Shown here: positions 1 through 4,925 of the stretch, one piece after another | How positions within the stretch are numbered: the first letter of the stretch is position 1 | Layout: every line of letters starts with the position of its first letter | Notes under the pieces: generated by a model | The model's input: the letters and a program-made list of their open reading frames with translations, nothing else | Told to the model about the DNA's origin: nothing | Databases searched by the model: none | Source: JAIPFM01 sp964494325 | GTDB lineage: Bacteria > Planctomycetota > Phycisphaerae > Sedimentisphaerales > Anaerobacaceae | Assembly (NCBI GenBank): GCA_964494325.1 | Contig: CAZBTJ010000246.1 | Coordinates: 1 to 5,041, forward strand | DNA length: 5,041 nt | Direction: 5' to 3' | Position numbers and translations under genes: made by a program

Positions 1-290
1 ATTCAATAAATGGGTATGATTATTAGCTAAATGTATTTCTTCATAGCACATAACGCAGAGATCATGAGCGGCCCGACAGGGTCGTCTGATGGAGTGATAT
101 GTTGAACTCTTATTCGTTAGCAAATGTCATTACATAGTTACTTGCCGCAATGATAATAATCATAGCGTAACCTCTCTTCAGCTCTCAAACGAGCGATCTA
201 TTAGCAAATCTGTTGCTCTTAATTTGAAGATTGCAGATTAAACGGTACTCCTTGAGTTCGCCACCGACAAGTGCTTTTAATCTGGCCTGG
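1..290. other. Non-coding stretch downstream of the CYTH gene
   Basis: AT-rich sequence with no supported gene. It contains the attC-like site at 48-107 and one arm (185-194) of a 10-bp inverted repeat whose other arm is at 882-891. A 6-bp hairpin at 283-298 overlaps the CYTH stop; it is not followed by T's in the direction of the gene. Confidence 0.55.
48..107 (-). other. attC-like site downstream of the CYTH gene
   Basis: On the minus strand: GTTCAAC (exact match to the R'' consensus RYYYAAC), a 6-nt spacer, arm CTCCATCAG, a 6-bp stem CGACCC/GGGCCG around TGTC, arm CTCATGAT, spacer CTCTGC, then GTTATGT. One extra C lies in the first arm; the arms otherwise pair apart from one C-C mismatch and the outermost base. 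It is the same length and layout as the core of the site at 3272-3339. It lies about 180 bases past the CYTH stop. Confidence 0.65.
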
Positions 291-809
291 TCAGGCCATT
301 TTCGAATCAAGCAAATCAACGTAAGCGCGTTCAATCAAATGGTCTGGTTTAATGCCCAATTGCACCATGAGTCCATGGCTTTCCTTTTCACCATCCACAA
401 GTGCTTCTGAATCCGAAAGTACCACCTCCAATTCGATGAAGTCTCCCAGGGACTCTACTTGGTCAAGATGGATTCGGGTTCTGCCACACACATACAGATG
501 ACGCATTTTAACCACCGTGCTTCTTATGCCATACGCCTTTTCGAGAATGGACTTCAATCCCTCAGGATCTTGGGTTTGAGATATCTCGTACTGCGATATT
601 TTGGGGCCGCGTTGATTGGATCGATGGTAAAAGATCAACTCGGCTGAGTCAGGTGAAAACACTCTTAATTTTAATCTATCTGTGGGGACGTTGAAGAAGA
701 TGTCTTCCTGGTGTATCATTTGGGGCTCACCTTCAGACAAGGAAGCTGCAATCAGGCTTTGCCCGACAAAATCCATTGAGCGGGCTTTTATCTCGACATT
801 TTGAGCCAT
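291..809 (-). CDS. CYTH domain protein (class IV adenylate cyclase / triphosphatase-like)
   Basis: The 172-residue cytoplasmic protein matches the CYTH triphosphate-tunnel fold in length and order. Visible signature residues are NVEIKAR near the N terminus (Glu6, Lys8; the first Glu of the usual ExExK is Asn here), RLKLRVF (Arg45-Arg49), ELIFYHR (57-63), GPKISQYEI (68-76), KMRHLYVCGRTRIHLDQVE (101-119, with Arg110, Arg112 and Asp116) and LGDFIELEVVL (121-131, Glu126 and Glu128). Family members bind a triphosphate with the basic residues and metal with the acidic ones; activities range from cAMP synthesis to hydrolysis of inorganic or thiamine triphosphate. Sequence alone does not decide which. 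GGAG lies seven bases before the ATG. It lies downstream of the glycosidase, beyond a 325-base non-coding gap, and no function link between them is visible. Confidence 0.92.
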   Translation of the reverse strand: MAQNVEIKARSMDFVGQSLIAASLSEGEPQMIHQEDIFFNVPTDRLKLRVFSPDSAELIFYHRSNQRGPKISQYEISQTQDPEGLKSILEKAYGIRSTVVKMRHLYVCGRTRIHLDQVESLGDFIELEVVLSDSEALVDGEKESHGLMVQLGIKPDHLIERAYVDLLDSKMA

Positions 810-844
810 AGCTCAACTCCAGTGTTGGGTGTTAATTAGAAAAA

Positions 845-883
845 CAGCTCTCAGCTCTCAGCTTTCAGCGGTCAGCAATCAGC
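845..883 (-). repeat. 7-nt tandem array, unit GCTGANN on the minus strand
   Basis: CAGC recurs exactly every seven bases at 845, 852, 859, 866, 873 and 880, separated by TCT, TCT, TTT, GGT and AAT. On the minus strand this reads as GCTG plus three variable bases, mostly beginning with A. The strict phase shows a tandem heptamer array rather than chance. Confidence 0.82.
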
Positions 884-938
884 TCGTTTGATAGATCTCT
901 CAATGTCTCGGGATGACAAATCGGGCCACTTTTTTTAG

Positions 939-969
939 GCTGAAAGCTGAGTGTTGACCGCTGGTTGCT
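939..969 (+). repeat. 7-nt array in opposite orientation to the one at 845-883
   Basis: GCTG, GCTG, GTTG, GCTG and GCTT start at 939, 946, 953, 960 and 967, again every seven bases. The first two units pair perfectly over 13 bases (939-951) with 857-869 in the other array, so the two arrays can fold into a large stem-loop. A run of seven T's lies just before it (930-936). Confidence 0.75.
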
Positions 970-1134
970 TTATAGGTTGAGAACCACACAACAAGTGAAC
1001 GACCATGCCCACAGGACATGGTTTGCCGATGGAATCAAAAATCCGCACACTCCGTGCCCGTCAGTTGCCTTGCAATTCTAAGTCTCACTTATCGATTTCG
1101 CAGCCAAAACCTCAAGGGTCACTTTGACAGTACT

Positions 1135-2682
1135 CTATTTCAGAGTGATACTGATGCTATTCTCTCCCGTTCCACCTGCATCGAGGAAATGGTTGTCGCT
1201 CTGGGAGCCGTTTATCTTGAAACTCGAAACGGAAGTGCCCGACCCCGTAAGACGTATGTTCAGCGTCATGTTTCTGTAACGGAGTCCGCTTAGACTACAC
1301 GCTCCCCACTCTCGCGCCAGATACGGCCGGAAAGTTATCCCGTCCGGTTGGAACGTCATGCCGAAAACACCTTTGTGAATCATGCCGATATAGCCTGTGG
1401 CACACCAAGTCTGATCATGGGTAGCGTCCCAGTGCCTCCCATTCTGCCAACCACCCTCCGGTCTTCCAGTCATCGAGTCATAAATTTCCCGAATGTCGGG
1501 ACTTGTGCTGTGCAAAAGACGGGTCACATTTTCAAGCTCCCACTTGAATATGCCGTATCCGCCTCTAGAAAGCGCGCCCAACGCCCAATACGCGGACATC
1601 TGGGGCCATGTGGCCACGTTGTGTCTTCCCGGTTTAGCATCGCTGAACCGCTTAAAGTGAGGCCAAACGCATGTCATACCATAAGGCTGATTATGGAAGT
1701 GCTTCATCATGGTTTTCGCCTTGGCATCATCGGCCAGGCCGAACCAGAGGCTAAAGGCAAGTCCGGCACCCTCCTGATGGTTTTCCAATGCGCCGGCTTT
1801 CATTCCCGTACCATGAATGAAATACCCGTATCTGTGATACTTCGGAGCCCACAAGTGCTGGTCTGCCTGGGTCTTGAGCCGGAGTGCCTTGGCCTGGTAT
1901 CCTTCGATCTCAGGACGCGGTTTGCCAAGTCTTTCAGCCATCGCGGCTGCAGCCCTGTAGGCCCCGTAATAGATCGCCTGTATGCTTGTGGGCAGCAGGT
2001 AGTCAACGCCAGCGTATTCACCGGCAAACGACGACTTCCGGGGTTTAGCAGGCGCTGGCGGGGATGGATATCCGGCGATCCCGTCGCACAAATGCGATAG
2101 GCCGCGAAACAATCCGTACTTTGAATTGTAGTAGTTCTCCTCGTGGTACGTGAGCGTGTTTTTTGTGTAGGTATAGGCATTGGAAAGAAAGGTGTCGTTG
2201 CCCGTGATCTTGAAGTGTTCCCATGCGGCTATGATCCAGATTGTCCTGTCCCACCATTGACCTGCCACCTTGTTGTCCGCGGTGATGAACCACAACGTGT
2301 TTTCTGCGACATCAGGCTCCAGGAGACTTGCGGCACACAGGCTATTCAGGGATCCATCCCTTGTCCAGGGGCGTCCGTAGTCGCTTCCAGCCCGAAGAAT
2401 GCGTTTTCCGCAGCTTTGCACGGTATTGATGCTTCTTAGATTACTAAGGGCGTCTTTGTAGACGGTCTCGAATTTGTTGGTTCCTGGATTATCGAACGAC
2501 AATGTGGGGGTAGTGGAATACACATCTGACCCGGATAGCACTATCATAAGGAGCCACACCATCACAATTGATTGACAGGTAATTGTCTTTTTGTTGCGCA
2601 CGGACACGACTTGAGACATCTCTCCGGTGAACTTCGATTGTGTGTGACTACCAAAATGGTCAGGCAAGAGCTTACTGGTCAT
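1135..2682 (-). CDS. Secreted six-hairpin-type glycoside hydrolase
   Basis: This 515-residue protein looks like an (alpha/alpha)6 six-hairpin glycosidase acting outside the cytoplasm. Positions are counted from the ATG at 2682. A signal sequence lies at about 22-57 (basic RNKK, then IVMVWLLMIVLSG). Motifs of this fold follow: GRPWTRDG (103-110), WWDRTIWIIAAWEHF (143-157), ENHQEGAG (300-307), WPQMSAYWALGAL (359-371), and EIYDSMTGRPEGGWQ with HDQTWCATGYIGM (399-434). A short beta-sandwich tail begins near FQPDGITFRPYLA, as in GH63/GH65/GH94-like enzymes. Asp110 and Glu399 are candidate catalytic acids, by position only. I cannot assign the GH family or substrate. The start is uncertain: GTG 2709 lies in the palindrome, ATG 2682 has GGAAAG seven bases upstream, and ATG 2619 would give a more usual signal peptide. 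It ends in TAG. Confidence 0.87.
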   Translation of the reverse strand: MTSKLLPDHFGSHTQSKFTGEMSQVVSVRNKKTITCQSIVMVWLLMIVLSGSDVYSTTPTLSFDNPGTNKFETVYKDALSNLRSINTVQSCGKRILRAGSDYGRPWTRDGSLNSLCAASLLEPDVAENTLWFITADNKVAGQWWDRTIWIIAAWEHFKITGNDTFLSNAYTYTKNTLTYHEENYYNSKYGLFRGLSHLCDGIAGYPSPPAPAKPRKSSFAGEYAGVDYLLPTSIQAIYYGAYRAAAAMAERLGKPRPEIEGYQAKALRLKTQADQHLWAPKYHRYGYFIHGTGMKAGALENHQEGAGLAFSLWFGLADDAKAKTMMKHFHNQPYGMTCVWPHFKRFSDAKPGRHNVATWPQMSAYWALGALSRGGYGIFKWELENVTRLLHSTSPDIREIYDSMTGRPEGGWQNGRHWDATHDQTWCATGYIGMIHKGVFGMTFQPDGITFRPYLAREWGACSLSGLRYRNMTLNIRLTGSGTSVSSFKINGSQSDNHFLDAGGTGENSISITLK

Positions 2683-2706
2683 TTTATCACTTTCCATTTT
2701 AGCACA

Positions 2707-2763
2707 CACGCCAGGGGCTAAGCGGCGGCCTTCAGGCCGTCCGATTTCAGCTCCATGTTCATC
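2707..2763 (-). other. Degenerate attC-like site upstream of the glycosidase
   Basis: On the minus strand it starts with GATGAAC, the same 7-mer that opens the site at 3272-3339. GGAGCT pairs with AGCCCC (one wobble), and the centre is the palindrome CGGCCT-ga-AGGCCG. The far end reads GGCGTGTG where GGCGTT would be expected, so the R' box is degraded. The proposed stop and the lost tail of the upstream gene lie just before it, and the glycosidase start follows within about 25 bases. Confidence 0.42.
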
Positions 2764-2816
2764 AATAAATACAATTATTTGAGCTGTTCTCTAAGCCGTT
2801 CAATCTCAACTTCCAG

Positions 2817-3236
2817 TCAAGCAAGTTTTGCCTCTCGCATATCAGACGTGCCACGCTTACCGGCCTTAAACTCAAGTTCAAGCTGTTTTTCACGCGTGGC
2901 GTATAACTTAAGAATTTCATCAAAGATACTTATGCGTTCTTCCTTTGATTGGCATAGATCAATACCAGCTCGCAAAGCCGCTTCTGTCGCTTGTCGATAT
3001 TCCAGTGAATTAATAGAACCACGCCCAAATTGTAGGCTCAGCTTGGCCTCCTCCACGATTCGGTCAAGTAATTGCTTTCGTTCTACAAACTTTTTATGTA
3101 GCTGGTCTTGAGTAGAACCAACGGAGCTTTCTGACGCCGAGACTGGTCTTAGAATAGGAAGGCCAATTTGCACAAATACTATGCTGGCTATCATTGTCAG
3201 AAATGCGACAAGAACCACTCTGAAGTGCTTCGACAT
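2817..3236 (-). CDS. Exported helical protein, probably cut short by a nonsense codon
   Basis: The 139-residue product has a clear signal sequence: MSKHFR, a hydrophobic run VVLVAFLTMIASIVFVQIGL, and probable cleavage near PVSA-SES (residue 35). The mature part is helical and heptad-like: LHKKFVERKQLLDRIVEEAKLSLQF, a GRGS turn (71-74), then two helices with ERISIFDEILKLY and REKQLELEFKAGKRGTSDMREAKLA. This resembles planctomycete-type TolC-like helical repeat proteins, in which the segment would continue ARLE.EI. After the TGA at 2817-2819 the same frame does continue with LEVEIERLREQLK and then TAA at 2775-2777. I read the TGA as an Arg codon (CGA) mutated to a stop, removing 14 residues. 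AAGGAG eight bases before the ATG is the best ribosome site in the window. A longer reading from 3350 would translate the attC-like site and is rejected. Confidence 0.78.
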   Translation of the reverse strand: MSKHFRVVLVAFLTMIASIVFVQIGLPILRPVSASESSVGSTQDQLHKKFVERKQLLDRIVEEAKLSLQFGRGSINSLEYRQATEAALRAGIDLCQSKEERISIFDEILKLYATREKQLELEFKAGKRGTSDMREAKLA

Positions 3237-3271
3237 AATTAAATCTCCTTTACGCTGACTCCACAAGTCAG

Positions 3272-3339
3272 GATGAACGCAGAGCTCAGAGCCGACGCGA
3301 CAGCGTTGTGCTCTGGAGCGATTGGTCTGTGAGTTCATC
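3272..3339 (-). other. attC-like site between the two exported-protein genes
   Basis: On the minus strand the site is bounded by GATGAAC and GTTCATC, a perfect 7-bp inverted pair. Inside, arm CTCCAGAGC pairs with arm GCTCTGAG apart from one extra C in the first arm, followed by CTCTGC as a 6-nt spacer before GTT. The centre is a 6-bp stem closing a TGTC loop, with one bulged A next to it (3309). The box expected six bases outside the first arm reads GAC rather than AAC. The site starts directly after the TGA at 3340, and the next ATG lies 39 nt beyond GTT. There is no T tract, so a rho-independent terminator is unlikely. Confidence 0.68.
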
Positions 3340-3768
3340 TCAATGCACAACGTATGTGCGTTTCAAGTTGTCGGGCGTGATAAAGAGGACTTTCTTGCTG
3401 CGATCAACGGCTATCTTCACCCCATCCGCCGCGCGTAGGCGCAGTCGGGATGCTGTTCTCAGCTTTTGCACGCTAAATCCCTCAATTCCCTGCGTCAGAT
3501 CAACGGTCTGACTCTTACCTTTGTGATCGGTGCAGACAAAAACGTTCTCTTCGCCGTCTTTCGGAACGATCGTCATGAACTTGACCAACTTCCCGTTCAT
3601 TTCGTCGTGAACGATGAAGCCGACTTTCTCGCGTCGAACGATCATTGTATCGAGGTATCCATGGGCTTCAACGACATCGATTCGGATTTCTTGTTGATTG
3701 ACAGGGGCCGAAGTGATGCACAGGACCATCATGAAGAACTCGGTTACAACTCTTGCTATCGCTTCCAT
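3340..3768 (-). CDS. Small exported beta-rich protein, unknown function
   Basis: The 142-residue product starts with a weak signal-like segment (residues 1-22, hydrophobic run FFMMVLCITSA) followed by QQEIRIDVVEAHG. The rest alternates short beta-type stretches with charged turns: TMIVRREKVGFIVHD (41-55), VKFMTIVPKDGEENVFVCTDHKGK (62-85), SRLRLRAADGVKIAVDRSKKVLFI (108-130). This fits a small secreted or periplasmic beta-sheet protein. The cysteine at 17 lacks a proper lipobox, so I do not call a lipoprotein. AAAGGA lies nine bases before the ATG. The TGA stop is followed at once by GATGAAC, the outer box of the attC-like site at 3272-3339, so the gene ends exactly where the site begins. The next gene also encodes an exported product. 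I do not recognise the family. Confidence 0.72.
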   Translation of the reverse strand: MEAIARVVTEFFMMVLCITSAPVNQQEIRIDVVEAHGYLDTMIVRREKVGFIVHDEMNGKLVKFMTIVPKDGEENVFVCTDHKGKSQTVDLTQGIEGFSVQKLRTASRLRLRAADGVKIAVDRSKKVLFITPDNLKRTYVVH

Positions 3769-3840
3769 CTCTTTCTATCCTTTCGCACTCGCCTATGATT
3801 ACTCTGGAATGATCCTTCACAACATTTTGATCAGAATGGG

Positions 3841-3902
3841 GCGAATCAGGAGCGGCCTTCAGGCCGTCTCTCTGCATTCGCTTCGGACAATGTCCGTTCA
3901 GT
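3841..3902 (-). repeat. Bulged hairpin at the end of the basic-protein gene, possible attC relic
   Basis: GCGAAT (3841-3846) pairs with ATTCGC (3876-3881), and CAGG and AG pair further in, leading to CGGCCT-tc-AGGCCG. Single unpaired bases (3875, 3870, 3867) all fall on one arm, as in the attC-like sites. A second small palindrome, CGGAC-aat-GTCCG (3884-3896), adjoins it. No clear AAC/GTT boxes sit at the right spacing, so this is either a degraded site or an unrelated palindromic repeat. It overlaps the last codons of the gene at 3846-4301. Confidence 0.4.
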
Positions 3903-4301
3903 ATGTTCCTGTTTCCTTTTCTGAGATTGATTCCATCGGAAATGCCTAGCATATGACTTTTCTTGGTTTCCCTCTCCCGAGCGAGTAAACTGCAGCATTC
4001 TCTTTTTCCCGACCTGCCTATATGTGTGTTGGCTTGGGATCATGTTTAAATCGTGCGCGTGAAAACCAATGATCCAGAGATACCGAGTAGCTTTCGAAAG
4101 GCTTCCTTGGAAAACCCGCTCAAGATATAGTACACGTCCACGACGCCAAGCGTCGTAATCAGAAGAGCTAAGGTTTCCGATCTGCATTAGTAGTGCTACT
4201 GGCGAGATTTCGTCTGATTCCTTCAATAGGGCTGCGGTTGCCCAAACAACTTTGGGATAGAGTGTATCTTCTCGGTATGTTTCCATCGTGACTTTCTTCA
4301 T
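3846..4301 (-). CDS. Basic 151-residue protein of unknown function
   Basis: No named family is recognised. The likely core is residues 1-124: a helical start, then ALLMQIGNL, AWRRGRVLYLERV (51-63), LSKATRYLWIIGFHAHDL (69-86), and a basic tail with RQVGKKRMLQFTRSG and YARHF. The repeated R/K and aromatic residues would suit binding to nucleic acid or an acidic partner, but that is inference. The ATG at 4301 is chosen because GGAAGA sits about four bases upstream and the longer reading (GTG at 4406, overlapping the previous TGA) would have to translate a palindrome. The last 16 or so residues (RTLSEANAERRPEGRS) are encoded by another palindrome, and the stop lies just past it. The natural end of the family may therefore be near residue 124, and the tail may be read-through into the repeat. 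It follows the acidic gene upstream, and the pair could act together. Confidence 0.78.
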   Translation of the reverse strand: MKKVTMETYREDTLYPKVVWATAALLKESDEISPVALLMQIGNLSSSDYDAWRRGRVLYLERVFQGSLSKATRYLWIIGFHAHDLNMIPSQHTYRQVGKKRMLQFTRSGEGNQEKSYARHFRWNQSQKRKQEHTERTLSEANAERRPEGRS

Positions 4302-4308
4302 CGCTTCT

Positions 4309-4366
4309 TCCGAACGCGTGGGATAAGGGGCGGCGGAATGCCGTCCCAAGAATCCCGATGTTGGCT
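4309..4366 (-). other. Degenerate attC-like site between the two unknown genes
   Basis: On the minus strand it runs from AGCCAAC to GTTCGGA. GGGAT pairs with ATCCC, and inside that an 8-bp stem (GGGACGGC/GCCGCCCC, one G-T pair) closes the loop ATTCC. The inner loop between the two stems is uneven (4 and 2 bases). End boxes match the RYYYAAC/GTTRRRY consensus only in part. The GTT end is 11 bases before the ATG at 4301, within the short leader expected of a cassette gene. Confidence 0.5.
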
Positions 4367-4402
4367 GTTTTTGTGGTACTGTGTTTCTCAGCTTGTATCT
4401 GG

Positions 4403-4699
4403 TCACTTCTTATTAAACTTCTTGGTCACGTACGTTGCCCTAGCAGACCCATCAAGGGGGCGGTTTTGCTCTCGACACCAACCTATTAAATCCTCAACAT
4501 CAACGTCGACTTTGTGAAGGTTGATTCCGGCGTCCCAAATATCCTTAAAATGGCGTTCTGCATACTCCAGCCACTCGTCATATGTTTCTTCGAGATCCTC
4601 AGCGTCTGCCGAGGCAGACTTGAGAAGGGGCCACTGGTCTCTCCGATACCATGCTACACCAGAGTGTATTTCGGGTTCATCATCCCAGTTGTCTGTCAT
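4403..4699 (-). CDS. Acidic 98-residue protein of unknown function
   Basis: I do not recognise a named family. The product is soluble and acidic, with no signal peptide or membrane segment. It has a tryptophan/aromatic-rich start (W5, then GVAWYRRDQW at 14-23), a helical acidic middle (about 29-56, with EETYDEWLEYAE), a VDVDVEDL stretch at 64-71, and a WCRE motif at 74-77 followed by a DGSAR segment. The regular spacing of W, Y and L suggests a compact, mostly helical fold. The ATG is supported by AGGA seven bases upstream, within a GAAAGGATAG leader also seen before the gene at 3768. It ends in TGA, and the next gene starts about 100 bases on, across a palindrome. The general pattern (GVAWYRR..W...) seems familiar from hypothetical proteins of diverse environmental bacteria, but I cannot attach a function. 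It is a real gene on the strength of its composition, ribosome site and order. Confidence 0.82.
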   Translation of the reverse strand: MTDNWDDEPEIHSGVAWYRRDQWPLLKSASADAEDLEETYDEWLEYAERHFKDIWDAGINLHKVDVDVEDLIGWCREQNRPLDGSARATYVTKKFNKK

Positions 4700-4716
4700 C
4701 TGACTATCCTTTCTCC

Positions 4717-4745
4717 GGCCAACGCCAGGAATCCCAATGTTCGGC
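4717..4745 (-). other. Truncated attC-like remnant before the acidic gene
   Basis: On the minus strand GCCGAAC and GTTGGCC lie only 15 bases apart. The left part (AACATTGGGATTCCTGG) matches that of the site at 4309-4366 (AACATCGGGATTCTTGG) at 15 of 17 positions, but the central stem and second arm are missing. The ends pair as GGCC-g-AAC with GTT-GGCC. The ATG of the acidic gene follows 21 bases after GTT. Confidence 0.38.
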
Positions 4746-4755
4746 CTGGAAGGCC
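4743..4755. repeat. Short palindrome GGCCT-gga-AGGCC
   Basis: A 5-bp perfect stem with a 3-base loop overlaps the end of the truncated attC-like remnant at 4717-4745. It resembles the core of the palindromes at 2726-2739 and 3853-3866 (CGGCCT-tc-AGGCCG). Confidence 0.45.
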
Positions 4756-4788
4756 CAGTAATCTTGCGTGTTGATTATTCTTTCACAG

Positions 4789-4815
4789 GCATCTCAGGCC
4801 ACACGCCTGGGATGC
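4789..4815. repeat. 11-bp palindrome with 5-base loop
   Basis: GCATCTCAGGC pairs with GCCTGGGATGC (one T-G wobble) around cacac. There is no T run on either side, so it is not a standard terminator. On the minus strand it contains CCAGGCGTGTGGCC, close to the degraded end box of the site at 2707-2763. Confidence 0.55.
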
Positions 4816-4925
4816 TTCATCTTTTAATCAGTTGAAATTCAATCAATCGATCTCTTCGGAAATGAAGCTTCGAAGAGGAAGATGACCAATCTAATCGATC
4901 CTGCAATGTCTCGCATGTTTTGCTG

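Larger units (their letters stand above)
810..1134. other. 325-base gap between the glycosidase and CYTH genes
   Basis: No gene on either strand looks real. It holds two opposed 7-nt repeat arrays (845-883 and 939-969), a small ACCATG/CATGGT hairpin (1002-1022), a GGTT-gag-AACC hairpin near 975-985, and the ribosome site of the CYTH gene (GGAG before 809). I find no attC-like site in it, unlike most other gaps here. Confidence 0.6.

Noticed and set aside
283..298. Hairpin TGGCCT-ggtc-AGGCCA as terminator of the CYTH gene
   Set aside because: On the minus strand it is followed by GATTAAAA rather than T's. A plus-strand role would need a plus-strand gene, and none is seen.
1348..2100. A 250-codon open frame on the plus strand
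   Set aside because: It lies wholly opposite the glycosidase, its product has no family-like motifs, and the minus-strand reading has clear signal and catalytic-domain motifs. The other plus-strand frames (for example 459-647, 1018-1293, 3466-3798, 4514-4774) are rejected for the same reason.
2817..2819. TGA recoded as a sense codon in this organism
   Set aside because: Five of the six genes end in TGA at sensible places (for example the CYTH gene at its family length), so TGA works as a stop here.
3255..3271. Hairpin CTGACT-ccaca-AGTCAG as a terminator or riboswitch
   Set aside because: Six base pairs with no T run, just before a ribosome site; too little to call.
3237..3350. N-terminal extension of the helical exported protein
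   Set aside because: It would translate the attC-like hairpin and bury the signal peptide; ATG 3236 has AAGGAG at ideal spacing.
4302..4406. N-terminal extension of the basic protein from GTG 4406, overlapping the previous stop as GTGA
   Set aside because: The added 35 residues would translate the attC-like palindrome, while ATG 4301 has a good GGAAGA site.
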